Shown one piece after another: positions 17,330 through 30,350 of a stretch of DNA of 43,988 nt. The translations under genes were made by a program, and so were the position numbers. Under the pieces are notes generated by a model. That model was not told the origin of the DNA. It saw only the letters and a program-made list of their open reading frames with translations, and did not search any database. Origin of the DNA: Elainella saxicola E1 (lineage in GTDB: Bacteria > Cyanobacteriota > Cyanobacteriia > Elainellales > Elainellaceae). Location of the stretch: contig LUGL01000009.1 in assembly GCA_002796835.1 (NCBI GenBank), positions 2,483 through 46,470 of the forward strand. The letters are read 5' to 3'. Position 1 is the stretch's first letter. The number at the start of each line of letters is the position of its first letter.

Positions 17330-20300
17330 TGCATGTGGAACTTGGCTAATTCAATAATGTCTTCAAAGCGAAAGTCATAAACCAATTCTTCTAAGCTTTC
17401 GGCGAGGTTGTGATAAGTCGCAGGGATTTGCTCAAGCAATTGCAGCACTTGACGATCGCTACATCCACTCGCTGCTTGATAGAGTCTAGCAATCCACTCG
17501 GCAGACATAACTGTGAGATCGGCTGGAGCTAGCTTGGGGGGAAGTGAAATGGATTCTTCCTCCCCATATATGCAGTGTAACCCTAGTTGCTCAGCTCGCT
17601 GGGTAAAAATTTCTTCCCTTACCGGAATTTCAAATTCAAATACAGAACCTTCACCCGGGACACTCCGAACTTGTAGCTTACCTCCCATTAACTGGACGAA
17701 TCGATCGCTGATAGCCAACCCAAGTCCTGTCCCCCGATTGGATTGTCGTCCTGATTCCGTTTGGACAAATGCTTCAAACAACGAAGCCATTTCTTCTGGC
17801 GCAATCCCAAATCCAGTATCCTCAACTTCAAAGCGCAACGCGACGACAAAATCTGCATCTTCGTGGGTGCTACACTGAACCCGCAGGTTGACCTGACCCT
17901 TGTCCGTAAATTTAATCGCGTTATCTAACAAATTCAGCAACACTTGACGCAACTTGCCTTGGTCTGCCTTGATCTGTTGGGGGACGTTGTCTGCAATATC
18001 AACTGTTAACTGGAGCTGCTTTTCGGCAGCCGGAATTCGTAACATTTCTCTAAGATTCTCCACCAGCTCACGCAGGTCAAAGCTGTTTTCTTGTAAACTG
18101 GCCCGATCGGCTTCTAATCTTGATATTTCTAGAACTTCGTTAATCAATTCCAGTAGGTGTTGACCACTGTGATCGATGATGTGGAGATATTCCCGATGCT
18201 CTGGATTCAGTTCGGCCTCTTGGTTAATCAGTTGAGTGAAGCCAAGAATGGAATTGAGCGGGGTTCGGAGTTCGTGACTCATGTTAGCGAGAAACTGAGT
18301 TTTCGCCCGATTTGCTGCTTCAGCTTCATCTCTTGCCTTCTTCAAATCCTCAGACTGTTGTTGAGTTTGAATTAACAGGTCAGCTTGCTGGATGGCTACT
18401 CCTAGCTGGGTACTAATGTGAGTCACTAAATGGATTTCACCAGGTAACCAGTCACGAAAATCAGAATTTTCATAGGCAGCGAGTAATCCCCAAAGACGAT
18501 TCCCCTGAAAAATTGGCACAGTCAAGTAGGCTTTTGTTTGCAGTTTTTCAAGCAATTCTAAGTAGCAGGCAGAAAATTTTTCCTGGTAAATATTGGATAC
18601 ACAAAGATATTTTGCCCCTTGGCTATAAGCGCCGCCTTGCGTTTCCTGGAGATAGGTGTCGTAGACCTGGGCCTCCTGCTCCCACACTTTGACAGTACAG
18701 CGATCGCCGTTAATTGCTTGCGACAAGAACCCAGAATATGTAGGCGTAGGCTCCAATACCGCATTCCATCCTGCTGCGACTGATTCTGCGACACAACAAC
18801 CACTCCAATCAGGGTTGAAGCGATAGAGCAAGACGCGATCGCATTGCAGGAGTTGCCGGAGCTCCTCCGTCGTGGCCCGAAAAATTTGCTCAATTTCTAA
18901 GGTTTGCCGCATGCGTTCAATCACCCGCAATGTCGCCTGTTCTCGTGCGGCACTCTGTCTCAAGGCATCTTCTGCGCTTTTTCGCTCACAGTGTAAAGCG
19001 ATCGCCGATACTGCAGTGTTGAGGAGACTAACATCCAAGGCATCCCACTGATGGGATTGAGCACAACTCTCGAAACCAACAAACCCCCAGAGTTTGCCAT
19101 TTACCATTAACGGTAAGATCAGGATTGATAAAATTCCTTGGGCAGCTAAAAATGCCTGTTCTGATTCAGACAGCTTTTCAACGGCGTCGCCAATGGCTTG
19201 TCCTTCCGTTAAGTATTGCATCCATTGCGCATAGTTTGCTTCTGATAGACATTCGGGTAGAGCGGACTGATGGGCTGGCAACTGGTGGACTAGCAGATGG
19301 CTCTCTGCATTCCAGACGGCTCGTTGAATCAGCGAGGCCTGACTCATTTCGGCACGGGTTTCGTAAAGATACACCCTGGATGCAGCAGCAACCTGTCCCA
19401 ACAGTTGCAAAATCTCGTGATATTGAATTGGCTGCTCTCGGAATGTTAACAGTTCATGCTGGACTTCGACGAGCACCGCCAGAAACCGTTCTCGTTTGGC
19501 TAATGCCTGTTCCACCTGTTTGCGATCGCTAATGTCTCTTGCCACGATCAGGACAGAATCTTCAGATAGCGGCGAAATACTGGAGGACAAGCAGACTTCA
19601 CGATCTTGCTGCTGCAAAGTGTATTCCAAATTCACTGGGGTGCGTAGGGCAAGACTGGTTTGAATGCTCTGCAACACTCGGTTGGCGATCGGAATCGGTA
19701 ATGTTTCGTGGAGTGTTTTACCTAAAATGCTAGCTGCCGGTTTAGACAAGGTTGGGTTCGTTGAGGCGACCTTGAGGCATTGTCCTTTAGCATCCCGCAC
19801 GAGGACCACATCGTTCATGGCGGTGAACAAAGCTCGTAATTCAGCTTCTGCTTGTTTCTGGGCTAAAACACTGCCTAATTGGGCTGCCACAGCAGAAACA
19901 ACCTGAATTAAACGCTGATCTTGTTGCCGTGCCTCAATGGTGAAGAAAACGAGTACAGCAAGCACTGCAGGATGATTCTGGCCACTAACGGAAAGATTGT
20001 CTAGCTGCGTATTGCGATCGCGAGTGACTGTAATGGGGACTCCTAGTCGAGCTTTGATGCCATAGTGATTCACTAACTGGAAGCGATATTGGCTTTGATG
20101 CCCGGTCAAGACGAATGCGGGGCTAGTTTTATCTTCCACATCCAGAGTCCATTCTGGTTGTTGTTGAGCCCAAACCCGTCCAGCAATTCCTTCATGCGGT
20201 TGAAAAGTGACGTTGTGATAGGACTGACGCAAATGCTGCACCGAAGCTAGCACCGCAGGAGATTGCTCAATCCGGTTGCAATACCAAACAGGACTACATT

Positions 20301-22416
20301 CCAAAACACAACCATCGGCAGAAGGTAGCCAAACTTCTCCATAAGTCCAACCTGTTGCTTCACACAATCCCTCTACGGCTGCTTGCAAGGCTTGCGTGAA
20401 ATCAGGCGCTGCAGTAATTGCTTGAGTGATATCGAGCAAGAGCTGAACTTCTTCTTCAGCCTGGTGTTGTTTTGCATTCACCTGATGGACGCTAATAAAC
20501 TTTCCAATACTTTGAGCCATCAGCTCAATAATCTCTTGCTCGTGGTTTTGATATCCCTGCAAGCGGGGTCGGTCGGCAAAGAAACAGAGTGTTCCATAAA
20601 TTTCACCGTCTACCCAAATTGGAGTGCCTATGTAGGAGTTGACCTGGAGATTGGGCAAGCAGGATTGGAGGAATGTTTTATCTAAAAAGTCAGTGTGCTG
20701 ATAGCCCATTGTTTGCTGGGTTTGGACCACAGCTTGACAATAAGTATTTTGCAAACTGGCTTCGATGCCAGACAGCAGGCAGGAGCCATTAAAATATCCT
20801 GTTAAAACTCGATAAGACAATCCCTCAATACGACTGATAATGCCAGAGGAGAATCCCAAGATTTCACAACCTGTCTTGAGATAATCTGTACAGAGTTCTT
20901 CGATCGTCTCAAAATCAGTCAAGCCCAACCGATGGAGCTGCTTGAGATTGTTGCTGAACTCACTCAAAGCCAGTGATTTATTCAACAGTTCTGCTTCTGC
21001 TTGTTTGCGAGCAGTAATGTCCCGTGCGACCCAAATGACGGTATCATTGCCGCTTGGAGAAATCTTGGCGCTAAACCAAACAATTCGTTTGTCGATCAAC
21101 AGGTCATATTCACACTCAACCGATTGCCGAGAATCTAAACTAGCTTGGATGTAGCTCAGAAACTGATCGGCTTGATCGATCGGAAAAATCTCATGCAGCG
21201 TTTTTCCAAGTAAACATTCTGGCGGCATGTAGAAGTTATTGTGGTTTGTCGGCGCAATTTTGAGATATTTGCCCTTGTGATCCAACACCAGAATGACATC
21301 CGACATCGCAGCAAACAGATCTCTTAGTTCTGTTTCAGAGTCTTGTAATGCCGCTTCAATCTGACGTCGTTCACAAATTTCCTGGCGTAAGATCAAATTT
21401 TGATATTCTAGAGCCTCTAGTTGTTTTTGCTCTTGATCGATAGACTTTGCTTGGGCCAAAGCAATTCCCAATTGATCTGCGATTGCTTCTAATAATGCAA
21501 TTTCTTCAGAGGTCCAAATGCGTTGGCGATCGCATTGTTGTAGCATCAGTACCCCATTAGCCTGATTATGATAAGCCGTCCGAACTGCCACCAACGACTG
21601 CATATGGGTTAGATGACACAGGCTCTGAATGGATGCCAGTCGATCGTCTTGATAAACATTAATAGAGACTAATGCTCGGTCTTGAGATAACACCTCAGGG
21701 ATAAATAAGTTATCTTCTAATGCAAAGTCAAGTTGCCGCATGGATACACAACTAGGCACCGTATATTCCGCAATCAGTGGAATCTCAGGAATTGGAGGGG
21801 GTACATAAATATGAAGTGAGCATCGACTAACCTGCAAGACCTGCCCAATCTGCTTAACTACGGTTTCAAAAATAGATTGACCATCGAGCTGTGAGCAAAT
21901 TAATTCGGTAATTTGCTGGATTAATAGCGTTCTTTGAAACTGTTGTTCTAGTAATTGTTCAGCTTGTTCTCGCTGACAAACTGCTTGCTGTAGACGAAGA
22001 TTCTGTTCAATTAACTGTTTCTGTAACCGCTGAATATTGAGCTGATTCTCGATTCTTGCAACGACCTCTTCCGAGTGGAAAGGTTTTGTGATGTAATCAG
22101 CCCCCCCAGCGCTAAAAGCTTTTACTTTATCTAGGGCATCTCCTAAAGCACTAATAAAGATAACTGGAATATTGCGAGTGCGATTATCAGCTTTGAGAAT
22201 TTGGCAAACTTCGTACCCGTCCCGATCGGGCATTTTGACATCTAGCAGAATCAAATCTGGTAATTTCGCCTGAATTGTCTTTAAGGCAAAATTGACGCTA
22301 GGGGAAAACCGCACTTGATAACCCTTGCCAGCCAAAAGCCGCGCCAACAAACGAAGATTGGCTGGAGTATCATCAATAACCAAGATACTTTCTTTCGGAG
22401 TCAGGATTTGTTGCAT
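17326..22416 (-). CDS. Giant multi-GAF/PAS histidine kinase with N-terminal receiver
   Basis: A 1696-residue cytoplasmic sensor kinase. Order: REC (8-125, Asp59), coiled coil, GAF1 (about 165-325), PAS1 (357-470), GAF2 (500-640), GAF3 (665-845), PAS2 (855-970), GAF4 (985-1150), GAF5 (1165-1345), HisKA with MSHELRTPLNS (His1381), HATPase (about 1483-1600; LLDNAIKFT, DTGFGIAP, GTGLGLAIS), and a tail of about 90 residues. GAF5 resembles bilin-binding phytochrome/cyanobacteriochrome GAF domains; the usual Cys is kept (Cys1284) but is followed by Tyr rather than His, so bilin binding is uncertain. PAS and GAF domains usually bind small molecules or sense light or redox state. It is the first gene of a two-gene operon with the 401-residue kinase. 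Confidence 0.92.
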   Translation of the reverse strand: MQQILTPKESILVIDDTPANLRLLARLLAGKGYQVRFSPSVNFALKTIQAKLPDLILLDVKMPDRDGYEVCQILKADNRTRNIPVIFISALGDALDKVKAFSAGGADYITKPFHSEEVVARIENQLNIQRLQKQLIEQNLRLQQAVCQREQAEQLLEQQFQRTLLIQQITELICSQLDGQSIFETVVKQIGQVLQVSRCSLHIYVPPPIPEIPLIAEYTVPSCVSMRQLDFALEDNLFIPEVLSQDRALVSINVYQDDRLASIQSLCHLTHMQSLVAVRTAYHNQANGVLMLQQCDRQRIWTSEEIALLEAIADQLGIALAQAKSIDQEQKQLEALEYQNLILRQEICERRQIEAALQDSETELRDLFAAMSDVILVLDHKGKYLKIAPTNHNNFYMPPECLLGKTLHEIFPIDQADQFLSYIQASLDSRQSVECEYDLLIDKRIVWFSAKISPSGNDTVIWVARDITARKQAEAELLNKSLALSEFSNNLKQLHRLGLTDFETIEELCTDYLKTGCEILGFSSGIISRIEGLSYRVLTGYFNGSCLLSGIEASLQNTYCQAVVQTQQTMGYQHTDFLDKTFLQSCLPNLQVNSYIGTPIWVDGEIYGTLCFFADRPRLQGYQNHEQEIIELMAQSIGKFISVHQVNAKQHQAEEEVQLLLDITQAITAAPDFTQALQAAVEGLCEATGWTYGEVWLPSADGCVLECSPVWYCNRIEQSPAVLASVQHLRQSYHNVTFQPHEGIAGRVWAQQQPEWTLDVEDKTSPAFVLTGHQSQYRFQLVNHYGIKARLGVPITVTRDRNTQLDNLSVSGQNHPAVLAVLVFFTIEARQQDQRLIQVVSAVAAQLGSVLAQKQAEAELRALFTAMNDVVLVRDAKGQCLKVASTNPTLSKPAASILGKTLHETLPIPIANRVLQSIQTSLALRTPVNLEYTLQQQDREVCLSSSISPLSEDSVLIVARDISDRKQVEQALAKRERFLAVLVEVQHELLTFREQPIQYHEILQLLGQVAAASRVYLYETRAEMSQASLIQRAVWNAESHLLVHQLPAHQSALPECLSEANYAQWMQYLTEGQAIGDAVEKLSESEQAFLAAQGILSILILPLMVNGKLWGFVGFESCAQSHQWDALDVSLLNTAVSAIALHCERKSAEDALRQSAAREQATLRVIERMRQTLEIEQIFRATTEELRQLLQCDRVLLYRFNPDWSGCCVAESVAAGWNAVLEPTPTYSGFLSQAINGDRCTVKVWEQEAQVYDTYLQETQGGAYSQGAKYLCVSNIYQEKFSACYLELLEKLQTKAYLTVPIFQGNRLWGLLAAYENSDFRDWLPGEIHLVTHISTQLGVAIQQADLLIQTQQQSEDLKKARDEAEAANRAKTQFLANMSHELRTPLNSILGFTQLINQEAELNPEHREYLHIIDHSGQHLLELINEVLEISRLEADRASLQENSFDLRELVENLREMLRIPAAEKQLQLTVDIADNVPQQIKADQGKLRQVLLNLLDNAIKFTDKGQVNLRVQCSTHEDADFVVALRFEVEDTGFGIAPEEMASLFEAFVQTESGRQSNRGTGLGLAISDRFVQLMGGKLQVRSVPGEGSVFEFEIPVREEIFTQRAEQLGLHCIYGEEESISLPPKLAPADLTVMSAEWIARLYQAASGCSDRQVLQLLEQIPATYHNLAESLEELVYDFRFEDIIELAKFHMQ

Positions 22417-22924
22417 ATGGGTTTCAACGCTGATTTTTTAGAAATGAGCAATGATGCCACCACACTATTTCTAGAATTGAATAGGGTTTGATTGAAAGTT
22501 GCCCAAATCCATAGCTCAGAAAACTTGAAAAGAAACTTGCCTATAATTGCCTATAACTTAAATTGCCCATCCTAGGAATGTAGAACAACGATGAGACGAA
22601 ATTTATAAATATAACGCCAGGTAAGCTAATCAACAAGAATTAGTGCTGAAATTGTACAGCATCAAATTTTGAGCCACAATTTCTCTTTTTCATGCGCAAA
22701 AGCTATGTCTACGGATAGATGCAATTCAAAAGGCCTGAAGTTGTTCTGAATTAAACAGAATTTAAGCTGCCTATGTTTTGACTTTCGTTGGCAATGCTCA
22801 TATTCCTTTGCTAGAACTTGTTAACCCAACACAAGTTTGATGCTGGGTAGATTTCTGGTCATGCAATTTTCTTTTAAGCTGCGAGCCAGACAACTTAGGG
22901 TAGTTACGGCTAAGGCCATTTCTG
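22417..22924. promoter_or_regulatory. Upstream region of the kinase operon
   Basis: 508 bp between two minus-strand genes, containing the promoter of the kinase pair. A perfect tandem 10-bp repeat (TTGCCTATAA twice) lies at 22537-22556. No gene is supported. Confidence 0.4.
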
Positions 22925-23992
22925 TCATGACTGTAATGACAAGCTACAAATGAGGGAAGGGACGGTATCACTATCCATAGGTTTTGCAAAAAAGTAGCCC
23001 TGTCCTCGATGACAACCCAAAGCTTGCAGCTTCATTGCCTGCTCTTCAGTTTCAACCCCTTCAGCAATTACATCAATCCCTAAGTTTTGAGCTAAATTGG
23101 CGATCGCCCTCACTAAGTATTCTCCCCGTTTTGAGCAGAGTTGCTGAACGAAGGATCGATCGATCTTTAAGACATCTAGCGGCAGTTCAAGTAAGCGACT
23201 CAAAGAAGAGTAGCCTGTGCCAAAATCATCGATATAAAGCTGAACGCCCAAAACCCGGAGTTGATTCAGAACCAGCTCAATAATCTCTGTATTGCTCATA
23301 ATCGAGCTTTCGGTAATTTCTAGCTTAAGACTTTGAGCAGGTAAACCCGTGTCATTTAAAATCTTTTCAATTTGCTGAGGGAGGTCAGGACAGACGATTT
23401 GTTGACAAGAAAGATTAACACTCACTGTGAGTGAATTGAAATAATCAGGAAACTGCTGTTGCCAAGATTGCAATTGATAGCAGGCCTCACGAATCACCCA
23501 AGCCCCAATATCAATAATCGATCCGGTTTCTTCAGCGATTGGAATAAATTGAGTTGGGGAAATCATTCCTAGCGTTGGATGGTGCCAGCGGGATAAAACC
23601 TCAAATCCTGTAATACTTCCGTTTCCCAAAGAGACAATTGGCTGATACTGCAAGCGCAATTGATGGTTGGCCAACGCCATCTGCAAGTCTCTTTCCATGC
23701 GGAGACGGGCTAATTCTTCTGATGAAAGGAGGCTGATGACGCCCTCAGATTCTTGCTCAATTGCTGTTGTGAGCCGCATTAATCGATCGACGTTAGACGC
23801 AGCGATCTTCACCATGCGCTGCCCTCTATCAGATAGCTCTCCTAACCGCCCACTATCTAATAAATCAAGCGCTCCTTGAATCACCGTTAACGGGGTACGG
23901 AGTTCATGACTGATATCGAGTGTTGTTTCATAGGGGGAGACAGCATAGAAGGAGTCGGAAGCCTTCTGGTAGTCAAACTTACTAGTCGTCAT
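22925..23992 (-). CDS. Histidine-kinase dimerisation domain fused to an EAL phosphodiesterase
   Basis: A 355-residue protein of unusual make-up. Residues about 20-85 form a HisKA dimerisation domain with an intact phospho-His motif, ISHELRTPLTV (His29). No ATPase domain follows. Residues about 100-350 are an EAL domain, which cuts cyclic di-GMP to pGpG. Catalytic features are present: Glu131 in the E-V-L signature, Asn193 in SVNLS, Glu225 in LEITES, Asp255-Asp256 in IDDFGTGYSSL, Lys276 in LKIDRSF and Glu311 in AEGVE. The stub could not phosphorylate itself but could dimerise or be phosphorylated in trans, and so control the phosphodiesterase. No membrane segment is present. It follows the CheY-like receiver gene on the same strand (231-bp gap). 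Confidence 0.9.
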   Translation of the reverse strand: MTTSKFDYQKASDSFYAVSPYETTLDISHELRTPLTVIQGALDLLDSGRLGELSDRGQRMVKIAASNVDRLMRLTTAIEQESEGVISLLSSEELARLRMERDLQMALANHQLRLQYQPIVSLGNGSITGFEVLSRWHHPTLGMISPTQFIPIAEETGSIIDIGAWVIREACYQLQSWQQQFPDYFNSLTVSVNLSCQQIVCPDLPQQIEKILNDTGLPAQSLKLEITESSIMSNTEIIELVLNQLRVLGVQLYIDDFGTGYSSLSRLLELPLDVLKIDRSFVQQLCSKRGEYLVRAIANLAQNLGIDVIAEGVETEEQAMKLQALGCHRGQGYFFAKPMDSDTVPSLICSLSLQS

Positions 23993-24223
23993 GCCTTACA
24001 CGCTGTTTTAAAGTCCAAATCAGATGCAACCTAACCCTAGCTCAGCTGGCAGCATCAATCGTTATGAAGTAGGTTCGAAATGTCTTGCCAGTTTTGCTAA
24101 ATCTGATTGAGAAAAAATGAATATCAAACACTCATTGCCGCATCCTAAATTCGAATCGTGCAAAAGTCGGGCAAAGCTACTGAGCTTAACACAATATTTA
24201 TCTAGAAAACCTGATCAAAAAGC

Positions 24224-24604
24224 TTAAGAATTCCAGCCTAAAACCTCAAGCAGCTGATGAGCCAACTTTGCAGGCTTGAAAGGTTTTGCGATCATTGCCT
24301 TGACGCCCAACTCAGCAAAACGCCGCTGATCAGACATTTGTACTTTTGCTGTTAGTAAAATCACAGGGATATGTTTAGTGGCAGGGTTGGCTTGGAGATG
24401 TTGAAAGACTGTTAGGCCATCCATATCAGGTAACATGACATCCAGTAAGATGGCGTCAGGCTGCTCTTCTTCAGCTTTATGCAGACCTTCTTGACTGGAG
24501 CAAGCAACAATGACCTCTAACCCCGCCATAATTTCGAGACTGGCTTGAGCGACCTCCCGGATGTCATCTTCATCATCAATGACTAGAACAAGTTTTCCTG
24601 TCAC
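24224..24604 (-). CDS. CheY-like single-domain response regulator
   Basis: A 126-residue receiver domain with nothing else attached. The acidic pocket (IDDEDD), phosphoacceptor Asp55 in LLDVMLPD, Thr in LLTAK and Lys in IAKPF are all present, so it should accept phosphate. The start is GTG, chosen because a strong GGAGGTGAT ribosome site sits 6-7 nt upstream; the ATG three bases earlier is out of frame. The site lies only about 20 nt after the stop of the decayed kinase, so this was once the second gene of a kinase-receiver operon. It now needs another kinase as phosphate source. Confidence 0.92.
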   Translation of the reverse strand: MTGKLVLVIDDEDDIREVAQASLEIMAGLEVIVACSSQEGLHKAEEEQPDAILLDVMLPDMDGLTVFQHLQANPATKHIPVILLTAKVQMSDQRRFAELGVKAMIAKPFKPAKLAHQLLEVLGWNS

Positions 24605-24632
24605 TCATCACCTCCACTCGATCAGCTCGTTC

Positions 24633-25175
24633 CTAGTATTCCCTGATACGCTGGGAACAGCAACGCACTGAAATGGTAGCGCCAGGGAACAAGGTGCTTC
24701 CTTGGCCTAAGACGCTTTCTTCCCATAACCTACCTTGATATTGCTGAATAATGCTACGGCAGATTACCAAACCCATTCCAGCCCCCTAATGGGAACAGGC
24801 GTCAGAAGCATCAGCTTGTTGAAACTGCTCAAAAATTGATTCTAGCTTATTAGGAGGGATTCCTTATCCAGTATCTTTCACATCAAATTAAAACATGGGA
24901 GCATTGCAGCTTCCCAAACGGCCTCGTTCCATTGTCATATTGTTCGATTTCTACCCTGATCTGCTCACCCAGTGGCGAGAATTAAATCACATTCATTGCT
25001 AAATGGTGGAGAACTTGACGAATTTGAGATGGATCGAGATGAGCAAGATACTACTTGTTAGTTGAACCAGGCGATCGATATTACTTGCTGCAATTTCTAA
25101 CATGCGCTGACTGCGATTGGATAGATTACCTTCCTGAAACTCTCGATCGTAGCAATAAGATGTTTTAAATGTTTT
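24633..25175 (-). pseudogene. Decayed histidine kinase (HisKA-HATPase remnant)
   Basis: Translation of the minus strand gives broken but clear histidine-kinase sequence. A dimerisation-domain end (LSNRSQRMLEIAASNIDRL) lies near 25080-25140, an N-box-like QIRQVLHHLAMN follows, then KDTG-stop-GIPPNKLESIFEQFQQADASD, then stop-GAGMGLVICRSIIQQYQGRLW, then VLGQGSTLFPGAT. In-frame stops occur at about 24984, 24866 and 24788, the last two inside the G1 and before the G2 ATP-binding boxes, and at least one frame change is needed. It therefore cannot make a working kinase. The remnant dimerisation segment resembles that of the EAL fusion protein nearby. Confidence 0.85.
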
Positions 25176-29060
<3,885 letters not shown>

Positions 29061-29849
29061 AGGACATAAATCAGGGTTTCAAGTTGCCGATCGCGATTTA
29101 AGCGTCAGGAATAGGTTGTGCCACAACTTGGGACAGGTGAACGGAGTCCCATGGGTCTGTTTGTAGAGAGGGATCAACGAGAGATCTAGGAATCTACGTT
29201 GAATTTACAAAACCTTGAGTGTGAGGCTCTTTGCTGACCGGGGGATAAGAGCGCAATTGGCCAGTTAGGAAACTGGAAGGGCCAAAGGGACCTGCTGAAC
29301 TCGGCAGAGGCATTTCATTATCTTAGAACTACAAAGCTGCAAAAGGCAGGCTGAACTACAAGAAAATACGGATGAACAGATAATATTACTATCACATCTC
29401 CGTATTCTTGCGGAATTTTCTGCCGGATCAATTGGTGGCCTGATGAGGCTAAACCTGATCCAGTTGGAGAAGTCGGCTTAATCGAGTAAACGTATGGAGG
29501 GGATCCAGATAAAATTACGGAGCCTTGACTTCAACTTTGTGGAGGTAAGCCTGTTTTTTCACGGGTTTTCCACTTTTCAGCTTTAAGATTGCACAACAGA
29601 TACAAATCTGGATGTGTTTCCTATCGTTAAGTTGTTCAAGTTAGTAAGCGGGCGTCCGTGGAATCCCAGACTAGTGGTTAGGACGGCTAGGTATCTACCA
29701 GCAAATTGATTCAAAAGTGCCAATTACTCACATTTCAAGATTGAGTCTGGTGATTGACCAACGCTTTTTGCTGCTTTCAGATTCAAAACTTCAGACAGTG
29801 TTTAGGGAGCACCAAAGTCATAAATTGAGGTGAATGCAGAGATTTGGGC
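29061..29849. other. Gene-free region with a paired-hairpin segment
   Basis: 789 bp between divergent genes, holding the promoters of the REC-wHTH-HPt regulator and of the small protein gene. I see no protein gene. Two compact hairpins at 29257-29307 are the only strong structure. No known riboswitch consensus was recognised. Confidence 0.4.
29257..29307 (+). other. Candidate structured RNA: two adjacent hairpins
   Basis: The first hairpin is CCAGTT-AGGA-AACTGG (29261-29276), extended by TTGG/CCAA (29257-29260 with 29282-29285) across a 5-nt bulge. The second is CTGCTG-AACT-CGGCAG (29292-29307), with one G-U pair. Both have 4-nt loops. Strand and function are unknown. Confidence 0.35.
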
Positions 29850-30191
29850 ATGGAAACACTACTGATTAGTGAGCAATTTGTTTCCCAGTTTAAGTATTGG
29901 CGTGAAGGACAGGTTCGCACCGGAATGAGGTTTCGGAAGGGTCTGTTTGACTATGTAACAAAGTTCGAACATCTTCAGAGGCATCAAGCATTTGACCTGG
30001 CTTGGCGTCTCAGTATGGCTAATAAAGAAGTTGTGGTGACTGTATCTTCGGAGCAGTATACGGTTTGGGTTGGTCTTGGTGTGCTCCAGGATACAGACCA
30101 ATCTCGTCAATTAGCTCCTGCTGTTTTTGCTCGCTCTATTGATCGGCCAGTCAGTGAGATTTTGCTTCAGCAACCGGCTCTTTCGGCATAA
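29850..30191 (+). CDS. Conserved-looking small protein of unknown function
   Basis: A 113-residue soluble protein that I do not recognise. It begins METLLISEQFVSQFKYWREGQ, has a helical middle (FEHLQRHQAFDLAWRLSMANKE) and a beta-like stretch (VVVTVSSEQYTVWVGLGV), without membrane segments or cysteines. Codon use and sequence quality look like a real gene, and the reverse strand gives nothing better. I use the ATG two codons inside the TTG-initiated frame. A 17-bp tandem repeat begins 8 nt after its stop. Confidence 0.6.
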   Translation: METLLISEQFVSQFKYWREGQVRTGMRFRKGLFDYVTKFEHLQRHQAFDLAWRLSMANKEVVVTVSSEQYTVWVGLGVLQDTDQSRQLAPAVFARSIDRPVSEILLQQPALSA

Positions 30192-30199
30192 CTTTATAT

Positions 30200-30264
30200 A
30201 TAGAGCTGAGAGATATGTAGAGCTGAGAGATATGTAGAGCTGAGAGATATGTAGAGCTGAGAGG
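30200..30264 (+). repeat. 17-bp tandem repeat, about 3.8 copies
   Basis: The unit GTAGAGCTGAGAGATAT occurs at 30217-30233 and 30234-30250, with a one-base variant at 30200-30216 and a partial copy at 30251-30264. The copies are contiguous with no spacers. The unit length differs from the 7-bp STRR and 37-bp LTRR repeats known in filamentous cyanobacteria. Confidence 0.95.
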
Positions 30265-30350
30265 ATTGCTAAATAAGTGGCTTTTCTGAGAAGGTTGACA
30301 GTGTAACTTGCCCTGCTCAATACTTGAGAAGCTCTCGTTGCGATCGATCT

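Noticed and set aside
29440-29447. Hammerhead-ribozyme-like CTGATGAG
   Set aside because: The required GAAA core and flanking stems are missing.
30200-30264. CRISPR array
   Set aside because: The 17-bp repeats are contiguous, with no spacers and no cas genes.
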